A DNA stretch of 5,383 nt from NCBI GenBank assembly GCA_021741795.1, contig JAIOXC010000101.1, forward strand, positions 1 to 5,383. The letters are read 5' to 3'. Each line of letters begins with the position of its first letter. Position 1 is the first letter of the stretch. Shown piece after piece: positions 1 through 5,068 of this stretch. The DNA is from Ilumatobacteraceae bacterium. Its GTDB lineage: Bacteria > Actinomycetota > Acidimicrobiia > Acidimicrobiales > Ilumatobacteraceae. The translations under genes and the position numbers were made by a program. The notes beneath the pieces are model-generated. The model saw nothing but the letters and a program-made list of their open reading frames with translations, did no database searches and was not told where the DNA came from.

Positions 1-94
1 GAAACTTTGAATAAGGCGCATATGAATGTTGCTGCGCCGCGCGGGCAGCAGTGCGCAGTGTTTGCCAATCAATCGGTTGTGCAGGTGTGGCCAT
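1..94 (-). CDS. cdd: Cytidine deaminase, N-terminal fragment (cut by window edge)
   Basis: Only the first 31 codons are visible; the gene runs off the window at base 1. The reading frame opens with MATPAQPIDW, continues through an Ala/Arg/Gln-rich helix and ends in HSYAPYSKF. The YAPYSKF segment is the hallmark N-terminal motif of homotetrameric cytidine deaminases, normally followed by VGAAL and then the zinc-binding HAE and PCxxC motifs, which would lie outside the window. The family hydrolyses cytidine or deoxycytidine to (deoxy)uridine in the cytosol for pyrimidine salvage. The ATG lies 9 nt after the stop of the upstream deaminase gene, so the two are probably cotranscribed. No Shine-Dalgarno sequence is visible, and an in-frame TAG three codons upstream excludes a longer start. 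The call rests on one short but distinctive motif plus the salvage context. Confidence 0.82.
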   Translation of the reverse strand, partial: MATPAQPIDWQTLRTAARAAQQHSYAPYSKF

Positions 95-103
95 ACGCCA
101 ACA

Positions 104-1456
104 CTAGTTGCGGGCTACCGACGCCAAAATTGCTGGAGTGAGTTTGTTGGCTCGTTCAACAACAGCACGGGCATCGATGGTGAGTGCCATACGATCGCGC
201 ACAACAACTTGGCCATGCACAACCACATGGCAAACGTCGCCACGACCAGCGGCAGCGACAATGGCGACATGCGGGTCGAACACGGGAGTAAGCGAGGGTG
301 AGAATGCATCGAGCACGACGATGTCGGCATACTTGCCAACTTCAAGTGAGCCAACGAGATGATCAATGTGCAGTGCCTTGGCCCCATTAATTGTGGCCAT
401 ACGCAAAACATCGAGAGCCGACAAAACGGTTGGGTCTGATGCAGCGGTCTTTTGCACGTAACCAGCCAGTCGCATGGCGAGCCACAAGTCGAGGTCGTTG
501 CCTGACGCCGGCCCATCAGTGCCAAGAGCAACATTGACACCTTGCTTATGTAAATCAACAATGCGTGCAGTGCCGCTGGCCAACTTGTAGTTGGATGCAG
601 GGCAGTGCGTCACAGTTGCACCGTGTTGCGCAATCATCGCAATGTCGGTGTCATGTAAATGCACACCGTGGGCGAGGACTGCGTTTGACAGCAGGTCAGT
701 GTCGGCAAGCACTTTGATTGGAGTACGACCATTGTGTCGCTTTGAAACGAGTGACATTTCGCCAACGGTCTCCGATGCATGCACGTGAATGTGTGCGCCA
801 TGCTGTTTGGCGAGCGCAGAGATCTGGTTGAGGTGATCTTCTCCGAGCAAGTATGTGCTGTGTGGGCTGAGCCAGTTGAGTGAATCAAAACCATTTGGCA
901 AGGAAAATTCCTGCTCACGCTTGACAGAATCGGTGAGCCACTCGTTTGCCCATGCCATGCGCTTGGCGAATGGAAGTGGCTCAGGGCCATCAGATTCAAG
1001 CAAGTTTGGACCGCAGTGAATGCGCATTCCTGAACGCGCAGCAACTTCGATTGCCGCGTCGGGCAGGTAGTACATGTCGAGTGCTGTGGTGATGCCGCCC
1101 AACAGTGATTCGAGTGCTGCAAGTTCGGTGCCAACCACAACGGCATCGTGCGACAACACGGCAATCTCTGCCGGCATCAGTCGGCCAAGAAAATCTTCCA
1201 AGTTCATGTCATCGCCGAGGCCGCGAAACAGCGTCATGCCCATGTGCGTGTGAGCGTTGATCATGCCAGGCATCACAATGCCACCCTTGGCATCGATGAC
1301 GGTAGGTGCATTGTGAGCGAGTGTTCCAGCGGCAATTGCGCGAATCTTGCGATCTGCGCCAATCACGATCGTTGCATCGTTGACAATGGTGCCGACGGTG
1401 TCGACAGTGACAACGCAGGCGTGAGTGATTGCGAGAAGGTCTTGTGGGGTGCTCAT
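104..1456 (-). CDS. Amidohydrolase-family aminopurine deaminase (MTA/SAH, adenosine or guanine deaminase type)
   Basis: A 450-residue metal-dependent amidohydrolase of the MtaD/SsnA/TrzN/AtzA group, a usual length for that family. Visible in order: an N-terminal beta-sandwich ending VMPGMINAHTHMG, with metal ligands His69 and His71; a FRGLGDD segment (77-83); His198 in SPHST; HVHASE with His225 and Glu228; LAHGVHL (261-267); THCPASNYKLASG (283-295); and GTDGPASGND with Asp313. By family knowledge these correspond to the catalytic and zinc residues of Thermotoga MTA/SAH deaminase (His55, His57, His173, His200, Glu203, Asp279), so the enzyme should be active. A C-terminal GSLEVGKYADIVVLD strand closes the sandwich. 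The reaction would be hydrolytic deamination of an aminopurine or its nucleoside. The motifs do not settle whether the substrate is methylthioadenosine, S-adenosylhomocysteine, adenosine, 5'-deoxyadenosine or guanine. Its ATG shares one base with the stop of the phosphorylase gene, so translation is probably coupled. No Shine-Dalgarno sequence is seen. Confidence 0.9.
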   Translation of the reverse strand: MSTPQDLLAITHACVVTVDTVGTIVNDATIVIGADRKIRAIAAGTLAHNAPTVIDAKGGIVMPGMINAHTHMGMTLFRGLGDDMNLEDFLGRLMPAEIAVLSHDAVVVGTELAALESLLGGITTALDMYYLPDAAIEVAARSGMRIHCGPNLLESDGPEPLPFAKRMAWANEWLTDSVKREQEFSLPNGFDSLNWLSPHSTYLLGEDHLNQISALAKQHGAHIHVHASETVGEMSLVSKRHNGRTPIKVLADTDLLSNAVLAHGVHLHDTDIAMIAQHGATVTHCPASNYKLASGTARIVDLHKQGVNVALGTDGPASGNDLDLWLAMRLAGYVQKTAASDPTVLSALDVLRMATINGAKALHIDHLVGSLEVGKYADIVVLDAFSPSLTPVFDPHVAIVAAAGRGDVCHVVVHGQVVVRDRMALTIDARAVVERANKLTPAILASVARN

Positions 1457-2319
1457 TAAAATTTTGTCGCTTTCGTGGCGTCTATTTTTTTGAGTACGTC
1501 CCGCAACAGTGCGCCAACTCGTTGCGCTGACTCTTTGCCAACCTGCAACACATCTTCACCCGATAGTGGTTGAGGATTGATACCTGCCGCCAAGTTGGTG
1601 GCAAGTGAGAGTGCCAACACTCGCATGCCCAAGTGTCGTGCGGCAATTGTCTCAAGCACGGTCGACATGCCAACCATGTCGGCGCCAAGCGTGGCGATCG
1701 CGCGAATTTCGGCTGGCGTTTCAAAATGTGGCCCGTGAAAACCAAAGTAGACAGCCTCGTTGATGTTTGGAGAAACATTGCGCACGAGTGATCGCAGCGA
1801 CGAGTTGTACGCATCGGTGAGATCAACGAAGCGACCAGCGAGTGGTGCTGGTGGGTTGTCACCTGTGAGCGGAGAGTGACCTGTCATATTGATGTGATCT
1901 TTGATCACAACTGGCTCGCCAATGGTCCACTCTTTTTGCAAGCAACCTGCACCGTTTGTGAGGAGCGCAATCTTGCACCCGAGCGCATGTGCGACACGAA
2001 CTCCGTGCACCACTGCATGCACTCCGTGACCTTCGTACAAATGTGTACGGCCAGTGAGGAGCAACACACGGGTAGAACCGATGGTGATCGACTTGAGTGC
2101 ACCACCGTGGCCGATTGCCGACGGGCGAGTGAAACCTGGGATGTCTGCAACGTTGATTGATTGAACTTGGGTCTTGGACACTTCTTCGAGAAGTCCCACG
2201 GCATCTGCCCAGCCCGACCCAAGCACCACGAGCACATCATGCAAGTCACCAAATTGCGCGCGAACCGCTTCAGCTGACCGATTGGCCAGCGCAAACGCCT
2301 CGTTGACTATTTGATCCAT
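1456..2319 (-). CDS. punA: Trimeric purine nucleoside phosphorylase
   Basis: A 287-residue class of phosphorylase that splits purine (deoxy)nucleosides with phosphate to a free base and (deoxy)ribose-1-phosphate in the cytosol. Motifs in order: phosphate-binding LGSGW (33-37); DIPGF (59-63) and GHGG (70-73); GRTHLYEG (90-97) with the conserved His93 and Tyr95; TNGAG (121-125); DHINMTG (141-147); GPHFETPAEIR (196-206) with base-contacting Glu200; GADMVGMSTVLE (212-223); and LATNLAAG (239-246) with Asn242. The Glu and Asn pair is typical of the low-molecular-weight trimeric enzymes that prefer 6-oxopurines (inosine, guanosine). The TNGxG variant and the MSTxLE ending resemble actinobacterial forms. 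Cys126 replaces the Gly usual in this loop (TNxxGG), a mild oddity. It is the promoter-proximal gene of the salvage operon and would act directly after a deaminase such as its neighbour. It lacks the HDQ signature I associate with MTA phosphorylases. Confidence 0.95.
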   Translation of the reverse strand: MDQIVNEAFALANRSAEAVRAQFGDLHDVLVVLGSGWADAVGLLEEVSKTQVQSINVADIPGFTRPSAIGHGGALKSITIGSTRVLLLTGRTHLYEGHGVHAVVHGVRVAHALGCKIALLTNGAGCLQKEWTIGEPVVIKDHINMTGHSPLTGDNPPAPLAGRFVDLTDAYNSSLRSLVRNVSPNINEAVYFGFHGPHFETPAEIRAIATLGADMVGMSTVLETIAARHLGMRVLALSLATNLAAGINPQPLSGEDVLQVGKESAQRVGALLRDVLKKIDATKATKF

Positions 2320-2325
2320 AGATAA

Positions 2326-2331
2326 AGGCTA
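2326..2331 (-). promoter_or_regulatory. Candidate -10 element for a leaderless punA operon transcript
   Basis: Read on the minus strand, TAGCCT ends 6 nt before the phosphorylase ATG, again the spacing expected when transcription begins at the start codon. No -35 match is convincing. The hexamer overlaps by one base the left arm of the inverted repeat, so a protein bound to the repeat would be expected to block this promoter. Confidence 0.35.
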
Positions 2332-2365
2332 CGCACCAAAGTTCGGATTGGGACACGCACATCGG

Positions 2366-2371
2366 TAGCGT
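2366..2371 (+). promoter_or_regulatory. Candidate -10 element for a leaderless bioY transcript
   Basis: TAGCGT matches the TANNNT core of actinobacterial -10 boxes and ends 8 nt before the bioY ATG, which would place the transcription start at or within a few bases of the A of the start codon. The best upstream -35 candidate, TTCGGA at 2342-2347 (18-nt spacer), matches TTGACA at only three positions. The absence of any purine-rich ribosome binding site before this ATG agrees with a leaderless message. Confidence 0.35.
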
Positions 2372-2379
2372 GGTGCGTT

Positions 2380-3012
2380 ATGAACACGACTGCGACTGCA
2401 CCACTCACAATCTCTCCAGCGCGCGTATTGGCCGACTTGTTGCCAAAACGTGCATCGCGCACATCTGCACTCACGCAAGATGTTGTTCTCGTCCTTGGGT
2501 TTGCCTTGCTCACTGCCCTTGCCGCACAGATTGAAATTCCGCTTGGATTCACACCAGTGCCACTGACTGGCCAAACATTTGCAGTGCTTCTTGCTGGAGC
2601 AGTGCTCGGTATGCGACGTGGTGCCTTGAGTCAATTGGTTTATTGGTTTGCTGGACTTACCGGTTTGCCTTTTTATTCGGGTGGCGCAGGTGGTTGGAAA
2701 GATGGCACCGGTGCCACACTCGGCTATCTCGTTGGCTTCATAGTTGCTGCTGGCGCAATCGGTTTTCTTGCAGAAAAAAAGCAAGACCGAAACTTTGCAA
2801 CTTCGTTGCCGGCAATGTTGCTCGGATCAACAATTATTTATGCGTTTGGCGCAACATGGTTGGCGCACAAAATCAACGTGCCACTAGCAAACGGTGACAC
2901 AAATGCGATTGGCCTTGGTGTCGCACCATTTTTGATTGGCGATTTGTTGAAAGCACTCATTGCAGCAGGACTCACGAGCACCGTGTGGACTGCACTCGCT
3001 CAGCGCGGTTGA
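2380..3012 (+). CDS. bioY: BioY biotin-uptake membrane protein (ECF S-component)
   Basis: A 210-residue polytopic membrane protein that binds and imports biotin. After a polar N-terminus of about 33 residues come roughly six hydrophobic segments (about 35-52, 62-78, 82-98, 112-130, 144-162 and 179-205). BioY signatures are clear: PVPLTGQTFAVLLAGAVLG (59-77), a LSQLVYW.AGLTGLPFYSGG stretch around 83-102, TLGYLVGF (113-120), IYAFGATWL (153-161) and PFLIGDLLKA (183-192) with Asp188 and Lys191. Length is near the family norm, slightly long because of the N-terminal tail. No ECF ATPase or EcfT gene lies beside it, so it either borrows a shared energising module from elsewhere or works alone, as reported for some solitary BioY proteins. 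It is divergent from the salvage operon and converges on the methyltransferase. The start is the first in-frame ATG and lacks a Shine-Dalgarno sequence. Confidence 0.95.
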   Translation: MNTTATAPLTISPARVLADLLPKRASRTSALTQDVVLVLGFALLTALAAQIEIPLGFTPVPLTGQTFAVLLAGAVLGMRRGALSQLVYWFAGLTGLPFYSGGAGGWKDGTGATLGYLVGFIVAAGAIGFLAEKKQDRNFATSLPAMLLGSTIIYAFGATWLAHKINVPLANGDTNAIGLGVAPFLIGDLLKALIAAGLTSTVWTALAQRG

Positions 3013-3023
3013 TACCAGCGCGT

Positions 3024-3608
3024 TTAGCGCGAACGCTCGAGCTCGTACAGAGTTGTGCCACTGGCACGCGCAACCCACAAACCTGCACCGGCTGGCACAA
3101 AGTGTCGATTAAGGCGCTTGCGATACCAGTCACCGGTGCGTGCATAGATATTGAGGTCGGTGGTTTTTTTGTCGACAGCGTTGCGCAAGTCGGCTGATGT
3201 CGGTACTTCTAGATACAGCACACCACGAGTTGCTTTTGCCAAATTGCCAATAGCAGAGACTGCCTGCTTGTCGTTGAGATACTGCAACACGCTGTGGCAA
3301 ACCACGAGGTCAAATTGACGAGTAGGAAACCAAGTTGCGATGTCGTGACATTCGTGGTCGTATTTTTCGCAAGCATGCTCGCTGATATCAACCGACAATC
3401 GTTTTACTTTTGGATGAGTTGTTGCATACCAATCTCGCCAGTAACCAAGACCTGCACCCACATCCAGCACCGACCGCACTGGAACTTCCCACCACTGGCA
3501 CATTGCGTGGACTGCAGTGGCGAGTGCGTTGACCTTGGTGCGACTGTGAACTGGGCTAGTTGAATAGAAGCGCTTGAAGAACGCTGCGTCAAATGTGTGG
3601 CGTGGCAT
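3024..3608 (-). CDS. Class I SAM-dependent methyltransferase, substrate unknown
   Basis: A compact 194-residue Rossmann-fold methyltransferase. Motif I is VLDVGAGLGYW (47-57). An acidic ribose-binding residue, Asp74, lies in LSVDIS (71-76); HDIATW (88-93) fits the adenine-binding loop; and FDLVVCHSVLQYL (99-111) is motif IV with the following helix. The aromatic N-terminus (FFKRFYSTSPVHSR, 10-23) resembles a lid found in a set of uncharacterised bacterial methyltransferases. The C-terminus ends in GAGLWVARASGTTLYELER, a beta-hairpin common in small-molecule methyltransferases. Nothing identifies the acceptor. Its stop is 11 nt from that of bioY, with which it converges; its start is 96 nt from the divergent peroxidase gene, so it is probably a single-gene unit. 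An out-of-frame ATG lies 4 nt upstream of the chosen start, and no strong Shine-Dalgarno sequence is visible. Confidence 0.85.
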   Translation of the reverse strand: MPRHTFDAAFFKRFYSTSPVHSRTKVNALATAVHAMCQWWEVPVRSVLDVGAGLGYWRDWYATTHPKVKRLSVDISEHACEKYDHECHDIATWFPTRQFDLVVCHSVLQYLNDKQAVSAIGNLAKATRGVLYLEVPTSADLRNAVDKKTTDLNIYARTGDWYRKRLNRHFVPAGAGLWVARASGTTLYELERSR

Positions 3609-3637
3609 GCATCTTGTGTAGCAGGTGAGCGGTCGCC

Positions 3638-3667
3638 ATTACGATTGTTGCCGTTACGATTATTGCC
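3638..3667. repeat. Two tandem 15-bp direct repeats in the methyltransferase/gpx divergent spacer
   Basis: RTTACGATTRTTGCC occurs twice with no gap, at 3638-3652 and 3653-3667, differing only at positions 1 and 10 (both A/G). Each copy contains TACGAT, a fair -10 match (TANNNT, and 4 of 6 to TATAAT). The second copy (3655-3660) would give the peroxidase message a leader of about 38 nt that includes its Shine-Dalgarno sequence. A head-to-tail pair of near-identical sites in a divergent spacer is the layout of a tandem operator, but a chance microduplication cannot be excluded. Confidence 0.5.
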
Positions 3668-3692
3668 AGACCTCACTCGAGATCAATTTTGC

Positions 3693-3698
3693 AAGGAG
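3693..3698 (+). promoter_or_regulatory. Shine-Dalgarno sequence fixing the peroxidase start
   Basis: AAGGAG sits 6 nt upstream of ATG 3705, a strong match to the ribosome-binding consensus at good spacing. It decides the start in favour of this ATG and against the in-frame GTG at 3597. It is the only clear Shine-Dalgarno sequence in the window. Confidence 0.85.
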
Positions 3699-3704
3699 CC
3701 AACC

Positions 3705-4190
3705 ATGTCCGTATATGAAACCAAGATTGCACGCCTCAACGGTGCAGGTAGCCCATTTGACGATGTGCTTGGCAAAGTGACATTGCTTGTCAACGTTGCA
3801 TCAAAGTGCGGTTTGACCCCGCAATACACGGCGATGCAACAGCTGCACACCGATCTGTCAGCCAAGGGATTCAGTGTGCTTGGCGTGCCGTGCAATCAGT
3901 TCATGGGCCAAGAGCCAGGCACCGCTCAAGAGATTCAAGAGTTTTGTTCGACTACGTACGGCATTGATTTTCCATTGAGCGAAAAAGTGGATGTCAATGG
4001 TGATGCGCGTCATGCGTTGTACGAATCATTGGTGACTTCACCAGATGCCGAAGGGTACACCGGCGATATTCGCTGGAACTTTGAAAAGTTTTTGATTGGT
4101 CGTGACGGCAAAGTAGTTGCAAGGTTTGGTCCGCAAGTCGCTCCAGACGCTCCAGAAGTTTTGGCAGCAATTACCTCGGCACTGGGCTAA
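3705..4190 (+). CDS. gpx: Cysteine-type glutathione peroxidase family protein (probably thioredoxin-dependent)
   Basis: A 161-residue thioredoxin-fold peroxidase that reduces hydrogen peroxide and organic hydroperoxides in the cytosol. NVASKCG (30-36) carries the peroxidatic Cys35, encoded by a normal Cys codon (TGC) rather than UGA selenocysteine. The family tetrad is completed by Gln69 in GQEP, and Trp124 and Asn125 in RWNFEKFL. VPCNQF (61-66) is the second family signature. Cys81 in EFCSTTYG sits where the resolving cysteine of thioredoxin-dependent members lies, so electrons probably come from thioredoxin rather than glutathione. Length matches bacterial members (BtuE/GPx type). The start at ATG 3705 is supported by AAGGAG and by alignment of MSVYETKI with family N-termini. 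The stop lies 2 nt before aguB, so it should be the first gene of a gpx-aguB-aguA unit. A link between peroxide removal and polyamine synthesis is inference. Confidence 0.95.
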   Translation: MSVYETKIARLNGAGSPFDDVLGKVTLLVNVASKCGLTPQYTAMQQLHTDLSAKGFSVLGVPCNQFMGQEPGTAQEIQEFCSTTYGIDFPLSEKVDVNGDARHALYESLVTSPDAEGYTGDIRWNFEKFLIGRDGKVVARFGPQVAPDAPEVLAAITSALG

Positions 4191-4192
4191 AT

Positions 4193-5068
4193 ATGATGCT
4201 TAAGGTCGGTGCAATTCAGATGTCGATGTCGACTGACATCGCGACGAATATTGCAACCGCAGAGCGTCTTGTGCGCCAAGCAGCCTCGCAGGGAGCACAA
4301 GTCGTACTCATCCCTGAACTTTTCGAGGGACACTATTTTTGCAAGGACGTAGATCCAAAACATCTCAACCTTGCACTGCCCATCGACGGACATCCGACGA
4401 TCGCACATTTTCAGCGCGTGGCAAAAGAGCTCAATATTGTTTTGCCGATCAGTGTGTTTGAACGCGCCAACGAAGCATTGTTTAACACTGTTGCGATGAT
4501 TGACGCGGATGGAACAGTGATGGGGATTTATCGCAAGAGCCACATTCCCGACGGCATCGGTTACAGCGAAAAGTATTATTTCAGTCCTGGTGATACTGGC
4601 TTTCGCGTTTGGAAAACACGACACGGAGCTGTCGGTGTTGGTATTTGCTGGGATCAGTGGTTTCCAGAATGCGCGCGATCGATGGCGCTGCAAGGGGCAG
4701 ACGTGTTGTTGTATCCAACCGCAATTGGCAGCGAACCACCAAACCCTTCGTGGGATTCTGCACATCATTGGCAGCGCGTGATGCAAGGCCATGCCGGAGC
4801 CAACATGGTTCCGGTCGTTGCAGCCAATCGAATCGGTCGGGAAGTTGGCGAACAAACAGAAATCACGTTTTACGGATCTTCATTTATTACCGATGCACTT
4901 GGCGCCAAAGTGGCAGAAGCCAACCGCACCGACGAAGGCGTTTTGGTGGCAACAATTGATTGCAGTGAAAATCGCCTAATGCGCAGCGCATGGGGGTTAT
5001 TTCGTGACCGCCGCCCAGAGTTGTATCGCGGCTTAACCACGTTTGATGGCACGACGTCTGGCAACTAA
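4193..5068 (+). CDS. aguB: N-carbamoylputrescine amidase
   Basis: A 291-residue member of the nitrilase (carbon-nitrogen hydrolase) superfamily that hydrolyses N-carbamoylputrescine to putrescine, CO2 and ammonia. The catalytic triad is visible: Glu42 in IPELFEG (40-46), Lys115 in YRKSHIP (113-119) and Cys152 in GICWDQWFPE (150-159). The stretch GYSEKYYFSPGDTGF (123-137) is characteristic of the putrescine-forming subfamily rather than of beta-ureidopropionase or nitrilase. Length is typical. It begins 2 nt after the peroxidase stop, and its TAA overlaps the aguA ATG by one base, so the three genes should be cotranscribed and translationally coupled. Pairing with aguA confirms the pathway. 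There are two consecutive ATG codons at the start, and no strong Shine-Dalgarno sequence. Confidence 0.96.
   Translation: MMLKVGAIQMSMSTDIATNIATAERLVRQAASQGAQVVLIPELFEGHYFCKDVDPKHLNLALPIDGHPTIAHFQRVAKELNIVLPISVFERANEALFNTVAMIDADGTVMGIYRKSHIPDGIGYSEKYYFSPGDTGFRVWKTRHGAVGVGICWDQWFPECARSMALQGADVLLYPTAIGSEPPNPSWDSAHHWQRVMQGHAGANMVPVVAANRIGREVGEQTEITFYGSSFITDALGAKVAEANRTDEGVLVATIDCSENRLMRSAWGLFRDRRPELYRGLTTFDGTTSGN
4224..4241 (+). repeat. Perfect 7-bp stem, 4-nt loop inverted repeat in the 5' end of aguB
   Basis: CGATGTC (4224-4230) and GACATCG (4235-4241) are exact reverse complements around a GACT loop. The element lies inside codons 11-17 of aguB, about 30 nt after the ATG. As RNA it would fold into a small stable hairpin just downstream of the ribosome landing site. 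No T-tract follows, so it is not a terminator. A regulatory role is not shown; it may be incidental. Confidence 0.45.

Larger units (their letters stand above)
2320..2379. promoter_or_regulatory. Divergent punA/bioY control region with inverted repeat
   Basis: Sixty bases separate the start codons of the phosphorylase (minus) and bioY (plus), so both promoters must sit here or inside the genes. ACGCACCA at 2331-2338 and TGGTGCGT at 2371-2378 form a perfect 8-bp inverted repeat, and ACGCAC occurs a third time at 2355-2360. On the minus strand TAGCCT (2331 down to 2326) lies 6 nt before the phosphorylase ATG. On the plus strand TAGCGT (2366-2371) lies 8 nt before the bioY ATG. Both fit a TANNNT -10 element at the distance expected for leaderless transcripts. 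No convincing -35 boxes or Shine-Dalgarno sequences are seen. That the repeat is an operator is inference. Confidence 0.5.

Noticed and set aside
634..1164. Second minus-strand frame inside the deaminase (176 codons)
   Set aside because: It overlaps the deaminase in another frame and lacks any motif; the deaminase frame carries all catalytic residues.
2379..2392. TGAAC at the bioY start as a BioQ-like half-site
   Set aside because: No matching inverted half-site follows at a suitable distance, and the bases are also the first codons of bioY.
2329..2784. Minus-strand open frame opposite bioY (151 codons)
   Set aside because: No domain, Cys-rich, fully antisense to the well-conserved BioY motifs and spanning the divergent promoter region.
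3014..3034. GC-rich hairpin as a bidirectional terminator between bioY and the methyltransferase
   Set aside because: The CGCG/CGCG stem is only about 4 bp, overlaps the methyltransferase coding end and has no T-tract on either side.
3024..3608. BioC-type malonyl-ACP methyltransferase, suggested by proximity to bioY
   Set aside because: It is shorter than usual BioC proteins, is on the opposite strand in convergent orientation, and shows no BioC-specific features beyond general SAM motifs.
3597..3704. In-frame GTG at 3597 giving a 36-residue longer peroxidase
   Set aside because: The extension encodes a low-complexity RLLPLRLLP stretch from the tandem repeat, overlaps the start of the methyltransferase gene, and is not part of the peroxidase fold. 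AAGGAG points to ATG 3705.
3807..3809. Selenocysteine at the peroxidase active site
   Set aside because: The codon is TGC, an ordinary cysteine codon; no in-frame TGA is present.
4187..4855. Long minus-strand open frame opposite aguB (222 codons)
   Set aside because: Cys/His-rich translation with no recognisable domain, fully antisense to a gene with an intact catalytic triad; a shadow of the coding strand.
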